From Candidatus Obscuribacter phosphatis (GTDB lineage: Bacteria; Cyanobacteriota; Vampirovibrionia; Obscuribacterales; Obscuribacteraceae), in the NCBI GenBank assembly GCA_001899315.1, contig MOYA01000002.1, forward strand, positions 351,070 through 415,069: a stretch of 64,000 nt of DNA, written 5' to 3'. The notes under the pieces were generated by a model. The model was not told the origin of the DNA, made no database searches, and saw only the letters and a list, made by a program, of their open reading frames with translations. Numbering within the stretch: position 1 is the first letter of the stretch; every line of letters starts with the position of its first letter. The position numbers and the translations under genes were made by a program. Shown one piece after another: positions 33,176-41,400 of this stretch.

Positions 33176-34135
33176 TTAGGGAGGTGATACCACATTTGGT
33201 ATAGAGGCGCGCAGCTCGTTCAAGATGCGGTCAGCGCCCAGCTTTTCTAAGGCTTTTGCCAGGGCGAGTCCTAAGGCCGCTGCTTCTTGCCCAGGGCCCT
33301 GCACACTATCTTTGAAGATCTGGCTGCCGTCTAAAGATGCCACACAGCCGGTTACATGCAAGATTTCTTCTTTAAAGGCGGCATAGACACCAGCCGGTAC
33401 CGAGCAGCCACCGCCTAAATGATCTAAGCAGGCTCTTTCTGCATCTACTGCCTGCCTGGTGCGACGGTCTTCGATGCCCTTGAGAAAGTCGACTATATCT
33501 AGATCGCTGCTGCGGCATTCTACAGCCAAAACACCCTGTCCGGCTGCCGGGACGATTTTGTCGCTATCAAGAAACTCTTTGATCTTGTCGCCCAATTCCA
33601 GTCTGACAAGCCCTGCTGCCGCCAAGATCATGGCGTCGCACTGCCCTTCTTCCAGTTTGCGTACCCGGGTTGGAATATTGCCGCGCATGTCGACGAAGTT
33701 TAGATCGTTTCTGAGGGCTTTCAACTGCGCCACCCGTCTGCGACTGCTGGTGGCTACCGTGCTGCCTTTGGGCAGGTCCATGAAAGATTTGGCTTTCTGA
33801 CTGAGAAAAACATCGCGGGCATCGACGCGGTTTAGAACTGCCGCCAGCATCAAACCGGTCGGCAGATCTGTCGGCAGATCTTTTAGACTGTGCACGACCA
33901 AATCGACGCGACCATCGAGTAGAGCTTCTTCTAACTCTTTGACAAAAACGCCGCGGCCTCCTAGGGCAGAGATCGGACGGTCGAGCACTTTGTCACCACC
34001 GGTGGTGATATGCACTATCTCTATTTCTAGATTGGGGGCCAGTTGCTGAATTTTTTCAACTATCTGATCGGTCTGCAAGAGAGCGAGCTTGCTCTCTCTT
34101 GTGCCGATAGCCAGCTTCGTTCTTTGCAGGGTCAC
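33176..34135 (-). CDS. hemC: hydroxymethylbilane synthase (porphobilinogen deaminase)
   Basis: 319 residues. It polymerises four porphobilinogens. GTRESKLALLQTDQI opens the fold, DLVVHSLKDLPTD is the substrate-binding loop, SSRRRVAQLK follows, and Cys244 in LGGGCSVPAG is the attachment site for the dipyrromethane cofactor. It starts on GTG at 34135, sharing bases with the hemA stop (TAGTG), so translation is coupled. Confidence 0.97.
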   Translation of the reverse strand: MTLQRTKLAIGTRESKLALLQTDQIVEKIQQLAPNLEIEIVHITTGGDKVLDRPISALGGRGVFVKELEEALLDGRVDLVVHSLKDLPTDLPTGLMLAAVLNRVDARDVFLSQKAKSFMDLPKGSTVATSSRRRVAQLKALRNDLNFVDMRGNIPTRVRKLEEGQCDAMILAAAGLVRLELGDKIKEFLDSDKIVPAAGQGVLAVECRSSDLDIVDFLKGIEDRRTRQAVDAERACLDHLGGGCSVPAGVYAAFKEEILHVTGCVASLDGSQIFKDSVQGPGQEAAALGLALAKALEKLGADRILNELRASIPNVVSPP

Positions 34136-35469
34136 TATGCTTCCAGCCCGCGTCTAGCCTTTTCCAGGCGTCTGCGCCCTTCTTCCGGGTCTAGATGAAA
34201 GAGAGTGCGCAGGGCTTCGGCTTGTTGCTTCAGTATTTCGTAGTCTTTGGTCGCTTTCAGTTGCACAGTCGGATGATGCAAAATCTGATTGACGATGGCG
34301 CGGCTTATCGATTCCATTTCAAACCGGCAGCCTTCGGCACTTTTCTCGCCTTGGTCTTTAGTTTTGGCTATTTGTTCCAAACGAATTGCTTCGATTTTTT
34401 CGCGCAGCTCGGCTATGGTGGGCACCACCAGCTGCGAGCGCAACCAGTTGTGATAGTCTTCAAAGTTGGCATAGACAATTTCTTCTGCTTCCGAAATGAT
34501 TGCCTCGCGCTCTGCTTTGTTGCGGCTGACAATCTGTGACAGGTCATCGGCATGCGCCAGTTCTACCCCGGCTAGTTGCGCCAGGGCCGCATCGGTATTG
34601 CGGGGTACCGAGATATCGACTATCAACTGCGAAGGCGAACCTTGATGGCGATAACGAGCCAGTTCGTTGGCTTTTAGTACTGTGTCGTCGGCGCCTGTGG
34701 CGACAATAACCAAGTCGGCTTGGGCTGCCAGTTCGTGCCTTTCGGCAAAGTCAAAACCAAATTTGATTTTTTCTTTGTTGCTCAGTTTATTTTTGAGAAA
34801 GTTTTCGATTCTTTCTTTGTTGCGATTGACCAAGACAACCGGCCCCGAACCGCCTTCGGACAAGAGATGCTTGACGCAAATCTGTCCCATTTTGCCGGCA
34901 CCGATGACCACGGTCGACTTTTCTTTCAGCGAACCAAGCTTTAGATGTGCTAATTCGAGGGCTGCCGAACTAACCGAAACAGCTCTTTTGCCCATCGATG
35001 TTTCGGTTCTCACTCTTTTGCCGCAATTGAGCGCCAGCTTAAAGATAAAGTCGAGCATCGGCCCGCAACTTTGTCTTTCGAGGGCATTTTGATGGGCGGC
35101 TTTTACTTGCGACATTATTTGGGCTTCGCCCAAAATCATGCTATCTAAGCCAGAGGCGACGCGCAAAAGATGCAAGACCACGTCATCGCGCAAGAGTTTG
35201 AAGTTAGGTTTGAGGGCGCCGTGATCGGTGACATGCTGCACCGAGGCAAAGAAGGCTTCGATGTCTGCCATGCCGCCTCTAACGTCGTCTACAACGGCAT
35301 AGACTTCGGTACGGTTGCAGGTGGAAAGTATGGCTGATTCTTTGATATGGGGAAAGCGTTTGAGAGCTTCCAGAGCATGACCGACGCAAGAGTCGGGAAT
35401 ACAAAATCTCTCCCGAATAGAGACCGGGCTGAAATGGTAATTGATGCCGCTGACGATTAGGTGATTCAT
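34135..35469 (-). CDS. hemA: glutamyl-tRNA reductase
   Basis: 444 residues. It reduces Glu-tRNA to glutamate-1-semialdehyde, so the cell uses the C5 pathway like cyanobacteria and plants. The nucleophile is Cys51 in ILSTCNRTEVYA. The NADPH domain has TVVIGAGKMGQICVKHL, and the C-terminal helical dimerisation domain ends AEALRTLFHLDPEEGRRRLE. It is first in the haem operon. No hemL (aminomutase) is in the window. Confidence 0.97.
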   Translation of the reverse strand: MNHLIVSGINYHFSPVSIRERFCIPDSCVGHALEALKRFPHIKESAILSTCNRTEVYAVVDDVRGGMADIEAFFASVQHVTDHGALKPNFKLLRDDVVLHLLRVASGLDSMILGEAQIMSQVKAAHQNALERQSCGPMLDFIFKLALNCGKRVRTETSMGKRAVSVSSAALELAHLKLGSLKEKSTVVIGAGKMGQICVKHLLSEGGSGPVVLVNRNKERIENFLKNKLSNKEKIKFGFDFAERHELAAQADLVIVATGADDTVLKANELARYRHQGSPSQLIVDISVPRNTDAALAQLAGVELAHADDLSQIVSRNKAEREAIISEAEEIVYANFEDYHNWLRSQLVVPTIAELREKIEAIRLEQIAKTKDQGEKSAEGCRFEMESISRAIVNQILHHPTVQLKATKDYEILKQQAEALRTLFHLDPEEGRRRLEKARRGLEA

Positions 35470-35828
35470 GCTTCCGCTGCTTTCTGGATATCTAGTCGGG
35501 CGACTGCTTTGCCGAACTGTCGTATATCCTGTGCTTCCTCTGAATTATAGTCACGGCTTGGCTCGATAAGCCTGAGTATGAGATCAGGGTAAAGAAAAAG
35601 TATTGATAACCTCGGGCGATTTTATTACTCCTTGACAATGCCGGCTTTTGCCTGCTTTTCTCAAACCTGTTCAATTTTTGAAGGCAAGGGCTGTAAAGGG
35701 GCGCCCGGTAAAAATTGGCTGCCGGTTGCTTTAGGCTGCAAAACTTGCAGAAAATCTCACATAAAGAAAGCTAAATAATCGGGGTTCAGGTCAAAGCAAC
35801 GCAAAATCTTTCGGACTCTGCGTATTAC
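35470..35828. other. gene-free gap with the haem operon promoter region
   Basis: This 359-base stretch separates hemA from the end of the metzincin gene. On the minus strand a TATAAT (35544-35549) would start a leader of about 68 bases. The rest is AT-rich with no coding frame of note, no tRNA and no stable fold I can draw. Confidence 0.45.
35544..35549 (-). promoter_or_regulatory. putative -10 box for the haem operon
   Basis: Consensus TATAAT on the minus strand about 75 bases upstream of hemA. The matching -35 region is weak, so an activator may be needed, or the match may be chance. Confidence 0.4.
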
Positions 35829-37310
35829 TTAGGGCTTGCGATAGAGATTGCGGATGCGGCTGATATCGCCCGGCGCCAGGCAATTTGAAGGCGTCGAAGA
35901 AGAGTTGGAAAAATACATGATGTCTCGGGGATTTGTGCTGTGTGAAAGCCCCAGTGCATGACCTATTTCGTGCAAGGCGGTGGTGTAAAACTCTTCTTCT
36001 TGCTCGGAAAGGTTCTGGCGGTCGCTTTTCGGGCTGACCAAGATATAGACTATTTCTTTTCTCTGCCCGTTGGCGCCGGTTTCGCTATGGGTCTCGCCGG
36101 CGGCAAAGCTGTGTTGCAGTTTGGCTTTGTCGTCGGTCCACTGACATTCGATGTCGGCATTGTCGCCCGAGCCGACAAAGGTAAAAGTTATTGCCCGCTG
36201 ACTTGCTTCCGACCAATCGCTAAAGGCTTTCTCGACTAACTTTGTGTGGTCGATGCCGCTGTTTTTCACCTGCGCCTTACCGGCGCTGTTTGCGGTCCAA
36301 ACCACTTTGCTTTTCCAGATGCTTGGCACGAACACCTTTAGGGGCATCTGGGCGCGCGAAAAGACTTCATAACCTTGATTGAAGTCTTCGGTGGCTTGTC
36401 CGCTGCGTTCTCTTGCCCTGGCGTTCTTGAAGTCTCTTTCGTAGTAGGCTAATTCGTCTTTTATTTTTTTGCTGTCCGGATCATCGGGAAAGCGCTCGAT
36501 AAACAGTCTTCTAGTGGCTTGCAGTCCCTCTAGATTGCCGCGGTCAATTTGGCATCGCATCAGGTTGTTGTAAAAGCGCTTTTCTTTGGGAAATTTAGCC
36601 ACGGCTTCCAAAAGGGCTGGTTCTAATTCATCAAAGCGGCGGGCTTTATAAAGACAGTACGTTAGCTCGTCGTAGGCGTCGTACTGACCTTTGGCTATAT
36701 CGCGGCGAGCTGCCTGGGCTCTTGCCAGATAGCCGTCGGTGGCGCTCTCGTCTTTCTTTTGATTCTCGCTTTTGGGGCTCTTTAGACTGGCAGCCAGATC
36801 GCTTACGCGGCTTAAAAGCTCGGGCTTGTCTTTGAAGCGTTGACGTATTTCGTCGAGCAAAAGACCGGCATGATAGTCGTCTTGGCATTTGTGATAAACA
36901 TAGGCCAGCCGCAAAGTCAGCTCGCCGTCATTGGGCTCCAGTCGATGGGCTCTTTCAAAATACTGCCAGGCCTCTCTATATCTTTCAAGATGCATAAAGC
37001 AGGTGCCGAGAATGTCTTGCAAGTTGCCGTCGTTGAGTTTGATTTGCCCAGCCGGCAAAAGATAGCGGGCGGCGTTGGCATAGTCATTCTTATCATAATA
37101 ACTGTAGCCTATGTTGATAAAGCTTCTGATTTGCTCTTCTGTATAGGCGGGCGACTTTGGCGCTGCTTTAGCTTGGCTTGTCTGTTTGTTTGCTTTAGCC
37201 GCTTGCTGCGTCGAGCCCGGCAAGCCAGAGAGTGTCAAGCCGACCAGACAAGCCAGCGTCAAGCCAGTCATTTTTAGCTTTATCTTTTGGCTAGGGGCCG
37301 GCATCTTCAT
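35829..37310 (-). CDS. secreted TPR protein with metzincin (matrixin-like) peptidase domain
   Basis: 493 residues. Signal peptide (LTLACLVGLTLSGLPGSTQ), then TPR units (FINIGYSYYDKNDYANAARY, LQDILGTCFMHLERYREAW, LRLAYVYHKCQDDYHAGLLL). The C-terminal 150 residues are a zinc peptidase: HEIGHALGLSH at 447-457 is the full HExxHxxGxxH site, and DIMYF about eight residues on gives the Met-turn. The sequence around RAITFTFVGSGDNADIECQW resembles matrixins. Its start overlaps the stop of the BtuF-like gene. It likely cuts proteins outside the inner membrane. Confidence 0.88.
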   Translation of the reverse strand: MKMPAPSQKIKLKMTGLTLACLVGLTLSGLPGSTQQAAKANKQTSQAKAAPKSPAYTEEQIRSFINIGYSYYDKNDYANAARYLLPAGQIKLNDGNLQDILGTCFMHLERYREAWQYFERAHRLEPNDGELTLRLAYVYHKCQDDYHAGLLLDEIRQRFKDKPELLSRVSDLAASLKSPKSENQKKDESATDGYLARAQAARRDIAKGQYDAYDELTYCLYKARRFDELEPALLEAVAKFPKEKRFYNNLMRCQIDRGNLEGLQATRRLFIERFPDDPDSKKIKDELAYYERDFKNARARERSGQATEDFNQGYEVFSRAQMPLKVFVPSIWKSKVVWTANSAGKAQVKNSGIDHTKLVEKAFSDWSEASQRAITFTFVGSGDNADIECQWTDDKAKLQHSFAAGETHSETGANGQRKEIVYILVSPKSDRQNLSEQEEEFYTTALHEIGHALGLSHSTNPRDIMYFSNSSSTPSNCLAPGDISRIRNLYRKP

Positions 37311-38257
37311 TATTTTCTTGCTGCGGCAATGCTCTCTTGGGGGTGCAATCTCTCGGCCAGCCAGTTTAAGCCTTCCATGATGCGATAGGTCGGGCGGGCC
37401 AGCATGTCATTGCGTGGTTCAGGTTGAAAAAAGACTCGACCTTCCTTAACCGCCTTCAGGTCTTTCCAAGGCGCCTGCTTGAGAAAAGATTGGCCTTTGG
37501 CTTCGTGGGGCAAAATTACTACTTCGGGGTTTTGCATGACCAACTTTTCTAGGCTATAAGTCGGATAAGCGTTTTTGATCTGACCGGCTATGTTTTTGCC
37601 ACCGCAGGCGGTGATGACTTCGTCTAAAAAACTGCCGCTGCCCACAGTCATCAGGGGCTTGGGCCAAACACAGTAAAAGACGCTGGTTTGGCTCTTCTTG
37701 CCGTTTTCCATTCTAAAGGCGGCCAGTTCTTTGTCGAGTTTTGTCTTCAGGTTTGTTGCTTCTTCTTCTTTGCCAAGCAAGCGACCCAATTGCAGTATGT
37801 TCTTGCCTATGTCTTCCAGTTTTTTGTTTTCCAGCATTATGGTCTGAAAATGATTGCGATCAAGGGTGGCGGCGAGAGCCTCTTGCCCTGAGACCAAGAG
37901 CACATAGTCTGGGTGCAGCGACTTGAGCTTTTCTAGATTTGCCGATACGAAAGTGCCGGCCTTGGTCACCTGGCTGACACTGGCCGGAAAGTCGCAATAA
38001 GTGCAAACGCCGACCAAACTATCTTGAGCGTTGAGGGCGGCAAGCAGCTCGGTATTTGAAGGGGCCAGTGAAACCAGTCTGAGCCTCTGGTGCCGGGCTG
38101 GTCCGCCTGATTTTTTCTCGTTTTTGCCTTGGGGCGATTGAGCCTGGGCAGGTAACTGCAGTGAATTGAAGGCGGAAGCACCGGTCAGCCCGAAAGCCGT
38201 GACCCAAACCAGGGTCTCGCCCGCCTTCCTTCTCACCTCATTGGTTTTCTTTTCCAA
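37310..38257 (-). CDS. BtuF-like periplasmic cobalamin/haem/siderophore-binding protein
   Basis: 315 residues of the PF01497 helical-backbone type. After an export signal (WVTAFGLTGASAFNSLQLPA) it has RLVSLAPSNTELLAALNAQD, VCTYCDFP, HPDYVLLVSGQ and VVILPHEAKGQ, close to BtuF and related proteins. No permease or ATPase gene is adjacent, so it may work with a transporter encoded elsewhere or act as a stand-alone sensor. The TTG at 38257 has AGGA before it; a GTG at 38236 is an alternative. It overlaps the NadR-like gene by 20 bases. Confidence 0.85.
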   Translation of the reverse strand: MEKKTNEVRRKAGETLVWVTAFGLTGASAFNSLQLPAQAQSPQGKNEKKSGGPARHQRLRLVSLAPSNTELLAALNAQDSLVGVCTYCDFPASVSQVTKAGTFVSANLEKLKSLHPDYVLLVSGQEALAATLDRNHFQTIMLENKKLEDIGKNILQLGRLLGKEEEATNLKTKLDKELAAFRMENGKKSQTSVFYCVWPKPLMTVGSGSFLDEVITACGGKNIAGQIKNAYPTYSLEKLVMQNPEVVILPHEAKGQSFLKQAPWKDLKAVKEGRVFFQPEPRNDMLARPTYRIMEGLNWLAERLHPQESIAAARK

Positions 38258-38789
38258 GCCAGTTCCTCACTTCCTCCAGGCGCTCTTGCATAGGCGCATA
38301 TTTAACAGTATAGGTTTTGTGGAGGAGTCCAAAATCATACAGCGTCATGCGGGTGAGGCGATCAATTTGTTTCTGGTAATCAAGATCGGTCCAGCGAAAG
38401 CCGTCGTCGACCGGCTCAAACATCGGCGGTATGTAAATTATGTGAGTATAGGTCTGGGCTTGCGCCTTGGCTAGGGTGTAAAACTTTTCGCTGTCATAGG
38501 TCATAGCCTTGCAAATGTTCCAACGTTGCCATAAGACCCAGGCATCTATAGCAGAGCGGTCGCTCAAATAGCTTGTTTCGCCGTTTTCTTGAGCAATTTG
38601 CTTCTCTAGAACGGCAAACTTAAATTCTTCTTGTTTCTCTAACGGTATTTCGCCCGGATAGGCGGCTCCCCACTGGCGGCAGAGTTCTCTTGCCGTTTCG
38701 GGAATGACCGGTAAAGAAAGAAGCGGAGCCAGCGCTTCCACCAGGGTGGTTTTGCCGACTCCGCTTGCTCCAGTGACTATGATCTTCAC
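38238..38789 (-). CDS. NadR/AAA_28-like P-loop ATPase
   Basis: A 183-residue cytoplasmic nucleotide kinase-like protein. It begins MKIIVTGASGVGKTTLVEAL, a Walker A, and has PVIPETARELCRQWG, SYLSDRSAIDAWVLWQRWN and HIIYIPPMFEPVDDGFRW. This order (PETAR...DRS.iD...) is that of the ATPase/kinase half of NadR and of AAA_28 proteins. The family phosphorylates nicotinamide riboside in NadR, but substrates of the stand-alone members are unknown. It starts on the base where flotillin ends and overlaps the binding-protein gene by 20 bases, so the genes are translationally coupled. Confidence 0.83.
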   Translation of the reverse strand: MKIIVTGASGVGKTTLVEALAPLLSLPVIPETARELCRQWGAAYPGEIPLEKQEEFKFAVLEKQIAQENGETSYLSDRSAIDAWVLWQRWNICKAMTYDSEKFYTLAKAQAQTYTHIIYIPPMFEPVDDGFRWTDLDYQKQIDRLTRMTLYDFGLLHKTYTVKYAPMQERLEEVRNWLGKENQ

Positions 38790-40354
38790 TAACTCGTCTT
38801 TTCGGTTTGATTCTGGGTTTTGCCGTTATCGCCGCCCTGAATCTTCATCTTCAGAGCTTCGGTCAAGTCTACACCGGTTAGTCCTTTGACCATGGTTAGA
38901 CTTTGGGCAGCTACTCCCATTACATCAGCCGATATTTTGCTTATTCCGGTTGAGTCTCCACCGTTTGAAAGCAGGGTGATATTGCCCACTTTCGCCAGGG
39001 GAGCAGCAGCGGCTTGCACCAGCTCAGGCAGCTTCTCTACAATCATGTTGGCGACGGCTGCGTCGTTGTACTGTTTGTAGGCTTCTGCTTTCTTAGCCAT
39101 GGCGTCGGCTTCGGCTTGACCTTTGGCGGCTGTTACCTGGGCTTCGGCTAGACCTTTGGCTCTTTCTGCCTCTGCTTCAGCCATACCGACAGCGCGGCGG
39201 GCTTCGGCTTCAGCTATAGCCTTTAGTTTCATCGCTTCAGCTTCAGATGAAGACTTAAGCTTGAGAGCTTCGGCTTGACCTTGGGCTTGCAGCTTCATGG
39301 CCATGGCATCGGCTTCGGCGAGCATTTTGCGCTTTTCCTGTTCGGCTTGCGTCATCAGTCTTATACGCATCTGTTCTGCTTCGGCCGGCTTGGTGATCTC
39401 GGTTTCCAAAGATACTTGGCGCTTCGCCACTTCCACCTGTTGCAGTTCAACTTCTTTTTGAGCTTCGATGATCTTGATCTTCTGAGTCTCTTCAATTAGT
39501 TTTTGCTGCGACTGCGCCTTGATGATGTCGTACATCATGTCGGAAGCAGCCTTGGTGCGCGAAACTTCAGCTTGATACTGGGCTTGCGACACTTGGAAGT
39601 TTTTGGATGATTCAGCGACACGGGTGTCGGCGGCGAGCTTAGCCTTGGCACCTTCCTCGGCGGCTTGCGCTTGCGCTATCTGAGCATCTCTAGAAGCATT
39701 GGCGCGAGCAATCTCGGTTTCTTTTGTCGCTTCAGCTTCACCGATGGCGGCGTTTCTTTTGGCTTCGGCAGTTTGTTTCTTCCCGAGAGCTTCCAGATAG
39801 CCGACTGTATCTCTAATTTCTTTGATGGTGAAGGAATCTACAGTCAGACCCATCTTAGCCAAGTCAGCTACAGACACTTCTTGCACTTTGCAGGCAAAAG
39901 AGTCAAAGCTCTGAATTAGCTCTTCTACGGTCATCGTACCGAGAATGGCTCTTAGATGACCGACAAGGGTTTCGTGAGCAACTGTGGCAATCTCGTTCTG
40001 GCTCTTATTGAGGAAGCGTTCTGCCGCTGTTGCAATGGCTTCTTCGTCACCTCTTACTTTCACCTGCGCGACACCGTCAACATAAATTGGGATACCGTTT
40101 TTTGTGATCATCGGTGCTTGTGAGTGCACCTCGATTGTCATGACTTCAAGCGAAAGAATATTCTTTTGATGAATGAGAGGCATGACAATTTTGCCTCCGC
40201 CTCTAACGATTTGCGGTCCACCAGGCGTGAAACCAGTTATTAGCATAGCTTCGTTGGGTCCGCATTTTTGATATAGATTGGCGAAGAAGTAACAGACGAA
40301 GATTAGGGCTACGAAGCCCAATCCAAAGCCACCCCAGAGCAGCATGGTGTCCAT
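38789..40354 (-). CDS. flotillin (SPFH/band 7 protein)
   Basis: 521 residues. One N-terminal membrane hairpin (LLWGGFGLGFVALIFVCYFF), an SPFH domain (CGPNEAMLITGFTPGGPQIV through FTIKEIRDTVGYLEALGKK) and a long coiled coil rich in EAEA and AEAE repeats (residues 200-430), then a C-terminal region (NMIVEKLPELVQAAAAPLAK). This is the FloT/YuaG layout. Flotillins organise membrane microdomains. The gene before it on the strand is an NfeD/YuaF-type protein, the usual partner. A GGAGGATC ribosome site precedes the ATG. Confidence 0.95.
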   Translation of the reverse strand: MDTMLLWGGFGLGFVALIFVCYFFANLYQKCGPNEAMLITGFTPGGPQIVRGGGKIVMPLIHQKNILSLEVMTIEVHSQAPMITKNGIPIYVDGVAQVKVRGDEEAIATAAERFLNKSQNEIATVAHETLVGHLRAILGTMTVEELIQSFDSFACKVQEVSVADLAKMGLTVDSFTIKEIRDTVGYLEALGKKQTAEAKRNAAIGEAEATKETEIARANASRDAQIAQAQAAEEGAKAKLAADTRVAESSKNFQVSQAQYQAEVSRTKAASDMMYDIIKAQSQQKLIEETQKIKIIEAQKEVELQQVEVAKRQVSLETEITKPAEAEQMRIRLMTQAEQEKRKMLAEADAMAMKLQAQGQAEALKLKSSSEAEAMKLKAIAEAEARRAVGMAEAEAERAKGLAEAQVTAAKGQAEADAMAKKAEAYKQYNDAAVANMIVEKLPELVQAAAAPLAKVGNITLLSNGGDSTGISKISADVMGVAAQSLTMVKGLTGVDLTEALKMKIQGGDNGKTQNQTEKTS

Positions 40355-40551
40355 TTGAAGATCCTCCTGTCGGAGTTTTGCCGACTTTTATTCTCTTTTG
40401 CCATATTCCCTTCTTGCTGAGGAATTAAGGCGAGTGTCCGATATTTGTTTCCTGGTTCAATTGCCACTATGCTAAACCAGATATGGTGGCGCAGACGGCT
40501 TTAGAGCAAAAACCTTTATAATCTTGACAACCGGCTGAAAGGCGCACCAGT

Positions 40552-41301
40552 TCAGCTTTCTTCGTTGTATGGTTCGACCATGACAAGGTGTCCTTCTCTC
40601 TCTACAATCAAGACTTTCGAACCCTTTTTAATAGTCTCGTTGCCGTTTATAGCTTTAGCGGCAGCATTAAATCTGTTCTGACCAATGACATAGGTCACCT
40701 CACCGGTGCCGCCTTCGGCAATGGGGGCACTTACCTCAGCCACGTGCCCGATTGCATCACTTGATTTGACAGTATTTGAAACGTTCAATTTGGCTGTCAC
40801 CAAGGCAAATAGATTGCGCATCAAAGATACCGAGACAATCCCCACAAGAATTGCCGGGATGAGGCTGAAAATACCGAGAAAGGGCAGAAACGTTTTGAGG
40901 GTGAGACCGGACAGTCCGACAAAGCCGGTAAAGACAGATATAGAGGTGGGGTTGAAGATGCTCAGCACTTGCATCAGAAAAGACGGTCGCGTCGATGTGA
41001 CAATGCTTGTTTTGGCGGAGTCGTTGCTTGGGGTTGAGTTGTCGTGACCGTCGCCTGACTGGCTATCACCCGTCTGACCATCACTATGAGTGTGACCGGC
41101 ATGTGCCACCGCATGACCTTGGGTTTGTCCAAGGGTGTGCTCGGGCAAGCCATGCCCGTGGCTATGACCGTCTAAATGCAGGTGATTGCATTCACCGTCG
41201 CCGTTTTCACCAAAACCGCCCATGAAAAATGAGACGATGATGAAGCCCCAGCCAAAGACTGTGCAAGCTAGATAAAGTTGGGTGAGTGTATCGGCGAACA
41301 T
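40552..41301 (-). CDS. NfeD/YuaF-like membrane protein with His-rich loop
   Basis: 249 residues with an N-terminal membrane segment (YLACTVFGWGFIIVSFFMGG), a 60-residue loop very rich in His, Gly and Asp (HLHLDGHSHGHGLPEH, then HAGHTHSDGQTGDSQSGDGH), two further membrane segments (TFLPFLGIFSLIPAILVGIV) and a C-terminal OB-fold-like NfeD domain (SDAIGHVAEVSAPIAEG, KKGSKVLIVEREGHLVMV). It matches YuaF, the partner of the flotillin YuaG, which follows after 197 bases. The His loop is unusual for the family and could bind Zn, Ni or Cu. Confidence 0.85.
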   Translation of the reverse strand: MFADTLTQLYLACTVFGWGFIIVSFFMGGFGENGDGECNHLHLDGHSHGHGLPEHTLGQTQGHAVAHAGHTHSDGQTGDSQSGDGHDNSTPSNDSAKTSIVTSTRPSFLMQVLSIFNPTSISVFTGFVGLSGLTLKTFLPFLGIFSLIPAILVGIVSVSLMRNLFALVTAKLNVSNTVKSSDAIGHVAEVSAPIAEGGTGEVTYVIGQNRFNAAAKAINGNETIKKGSKVLIVEREGHLVMVEPYNEES

Positions 41302-41400
41302 GGTCGCACCTCGATTTAAATATTCAATTAGATACCCTTTGGCGCCGGCTTCAAAACCGCAAAAGCCCAGGCAAAGCTAAAGAAAAGACTAAATCGGCTT

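Noticed and set aside
35492-35674. A 60-codon frame upstream of hemA
   Set aside because: No ribosome site, atypical composition, and it covers the likely promoter of the haem operon.
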